The translations under genes were made by a program, and so were the position numbers. From contig JAWOCQ010000103.1 of NCBI GenBank assembly GCA_046483725.1, positions 1 to 6,897 on the forward strand: DNA of 6,897 nucleotides. Reading direction: 5' to 3'. Shown in pieces: positions 5,672 to 6,897 of this stretch (position 1 is its first letter; each line of letters opens with the position of its first letter). Origin of the DNA: T3SED10-47 sp046483725. GTDB lineage: Bacteria; Bipolaricaulota; Bipolaricaulia; Bipolaricaulales; Bipolaricaulaceae. The notes under the pieces are model-generated. The model did no database searches. It worked only from the letters and a program-made list of their open reading frames with translations, and was not told the DNA's origin.

Positions 5672-6767
5672 ACTCACTGGACAAGAAATCCCGGAACCTG
5701 TGCAGGGCCTGCTGACGCGAGGGGTGCTTGAGCTTTTCCAGCGCCCTTATCTCGATCTGGCGCACCCGCTCCCGGGTCACGCCGACCACGGAGGCCACAT
5801 CCTTCAGAGTGCATGGGGGGCCATCACTTAAGCCGTAGCGGAGCTCGAGGACCTCCCGCTCCCGCTCGTCCAGCCCCTGCAAAGTCCGGCGCAGCTCTTC
5901 CTTCAGCCTATCCCGCAGCGCCTCCCGGGGCGGCGCGGGGACCGACGTATCAGCCAGGAAATCACCCAGCGAAGCTTCGTTGTCCTCCGCCAGAGGTCGC
6001 TCCAGAGAAGCGGTGTGAGGGGCGGCCCGGTCGATTTGCTTGACCCTCTCCACGCTCTTTCCCAGAAGGCCAGCCAGCTCCTCGTAGGTGGGGGACACCC
6101 CGTGGTGCTGGACGTACTCCTCCCGCAGTCTTTGCAGCTTCTGCACCGCCTCCACAGCGTGCAGGGGGACACGGATGGTACGTCCTTGATCGCCTACGGC
6201 ACGGGTGATGGACTGGCGAATCCACCAGGTGGCATAGGTGGAGAATTTATAGCCTTTCCGCCAATCGAACTTCTCCACCGCCCGCATGAGGCCGATGTTC
6301 CCCTCCTGAATCAGGTCCAGGAACGAAACCCCTCGGTGCGAATACCGTTTGGCGATGGACACAACCAGCCGCAGGTTGGCCACGGTCAGCTGCTCCCGCG
6401 CCTCCTCCCCCTTGCGGATCAGGGCCTTGAGGTGTTCGGCTTCCTCCGGGGCCAGCTCGCCCCGCTTCAGCACCGCTTCGGCATGTTGCCCTGCCTCAAA
6501 GGCCTGGGCTAGCTCCACCTCCTGCTGCTCCCGGGAAAGGAGCGGAACCCGACCGATCTCCCCCAGATAGGTGCGCACGGGGTCGCCCCCCCTTTCCTGG
6601 GGCTCATCATCTTCCCATTCCCGGTCGCGAGATTCGGCTTCGGGTAGCTCAGCCAGCTCCTCCACAAGGGAGAGGGTGTCGGGCATCTCCTCCGGAAGCC
6701 CTTTGCCCTGCTGTCCTTCATCAGCTCTTGCCTTGGTTACACGCCTCTCATCCGTTGGCTTTCGCAC
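5670..6767 (-). CDS. rpoD: RNA polymerase primary-type sigma-70 factor
   Basis: This 365-residue sigma factor directs RNA polymerase core to promoters. Region 1.2 is at ~62-93 (DPVRTYLGEIGRVPLL). Region 2 is at ~128-201, with DLIQEGNIGLMRAVEKFDWR and KFSTYATWWIRQSITRA; the -10-contacting Y178, T180, W181, W182, Q185 and T188 are all kept. Region 3 is at ~205-272. Region 4 is at ~289-355, with the helix-turn-helix TLKDVASVVGVTRERVRQIE (320-339) and the ending KLKHPSR. Two positions drift from the usual ADQARTIRIP: here GDQGRTIRVP. The N-terminus is short (61 mostly acidic residues before region 1.2) and lacks an obvious region 1.1 or the long insert of proteobacterial RpoD. The start is a GTG; the frame is open only 9 codons further, with no other start codon there. 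Its Shine-Dalgarno is a poor GGGGGG, and M28 after GGAGGAG is an alternative. A group 2 paralogue cannot be excluded. Confidence 0.93.
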   Translation of the reverse strand: MRKPTDERRVTKARADEGQQGKGLPEEMPDTLSLVEELAELPEAESRDREWEDDEPQERGGDPVRTYLGEIGRVPLLSREQQEVELAQAFEAGQHAEAVLKRGELAPEEAEHLKALIRKGEEAREQLTVANLRLVVSIAKRYSHRGVSFLDLIQEGNIGLMRAVEKFDWRKGYKFSTYATWWIRQSITRAVGDQGRTIRVPLHAVEAVQKLQRLREEYVQHHGVSPTYEELAGLLGKSVERVKQIDRAAPHTASLERPLAEDNEASLGDFLADTSVPAPPREALRDRLKEELRRTLQGLDEREREVLELRYGLSDGPPCTLKDVASVVGVTRERVRQIEIRALEKLKHPSRQQALHRFRDFLSSE

Positions 6768-6897
6768 AACGCCCCCCCATCTACATGCAGTCTTTCAATC
6801 TGACTCTGCCAACCACTCATCTCCGGAGCAATGGACAACGACCGTTCTCCAGCGGACATGTGACCAAAACCAAGGGGTCAGATCTTGGATGTGGGTG
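6768..6897. other. Upstream region of the sigma-factor gene to window end
   Basis: This stretch is non-coding as far as can be seen. A minus-strand TTGGCA (6812-6807) would suit a -35, but the hexamer 17 bp downstream (TGCATG) is a poor -10, so no promoter is called. The last 28 bases hold a repeat-like motif, listed separately. Confidence 0.4.
6870..6888. repeat. Possible second REP-like motif at the window end
   Basis: CCAAGGGGTCAGATCTTGG has short complementary ends (CCAAG/CTTGG) around a GGGGTCAGATCT core. It resembles GGGGTCAG[AG]TCTTG motifs that I recall as dispersed repeats in diverse bacterial genomes. There is only one copy here, and it lies 9 bases from the end of the window. The assignment is tentative. 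Confidence 0.3.

Overview
This 6.9 kb window looks like a complete short metagenome-type contig from a GC-rich bacterium. It starts exactly on a perfect palindrome and ends in another repeat-like motif. It encodes a SigA/RpoD-type primary sigma factor and three large secreted proteins with Sec signal peptides and strong Shine-Dalgarno sites or clean signal peptides. There are no phage, CRISPR, toxin-antitoxin or defence genes, no rRNA, and no recognisable tRNA. The phylum cannot be fixed from sequence alone. The mix of PKD, PPC-like and helical dockerin-like modules would suit an uncultured lineage such as Bipolaricaulota (Acetothermia), but that is only an impression.

Layout: a 128-bp perfect palindrome (1-128) holding two copies of the core GGGGACAGTCCCC; a short minus-strand gene remnant whose stop codon lies in the palindrome (111-212); a 300-bp non-coding leader with a consensus TATAAT; a secreted protein with an amidotransferase-like fold and two PPC-like beta-sandwiches (432-1823, +); a 400-bp gap with a possible frameshifted small gene (1948-2185, -); a secreted CAP-domain protein with a reprolysin-prodomain-like N-terminus (2220-3146, -), overlapped ATGA-style by a 69-codon ORF (3143-3352, -); a divergent secreted PKD protein with a duplicated ~200-residue module (3406-5622, +); a 44-bp perfect palindrome with two more copies of the core (5628-5671); and the convergent sigma factor (5670-6767, -).

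The three secreted proteins share a general theme: extracytoplasmic, modular, beta-rich, no visible membrane anchor. No biochemical pathway links them. The sigma factor is a housekeeping neighbour. The most unusual signals are the palindromic repeat family, whose core sits within 0-9 nt of three different stop codons, the exact 128-bp palindrome at the first base of the window, and the domain architectures of the three secreted proteins. I see no convincing undescribed multi-gene system.
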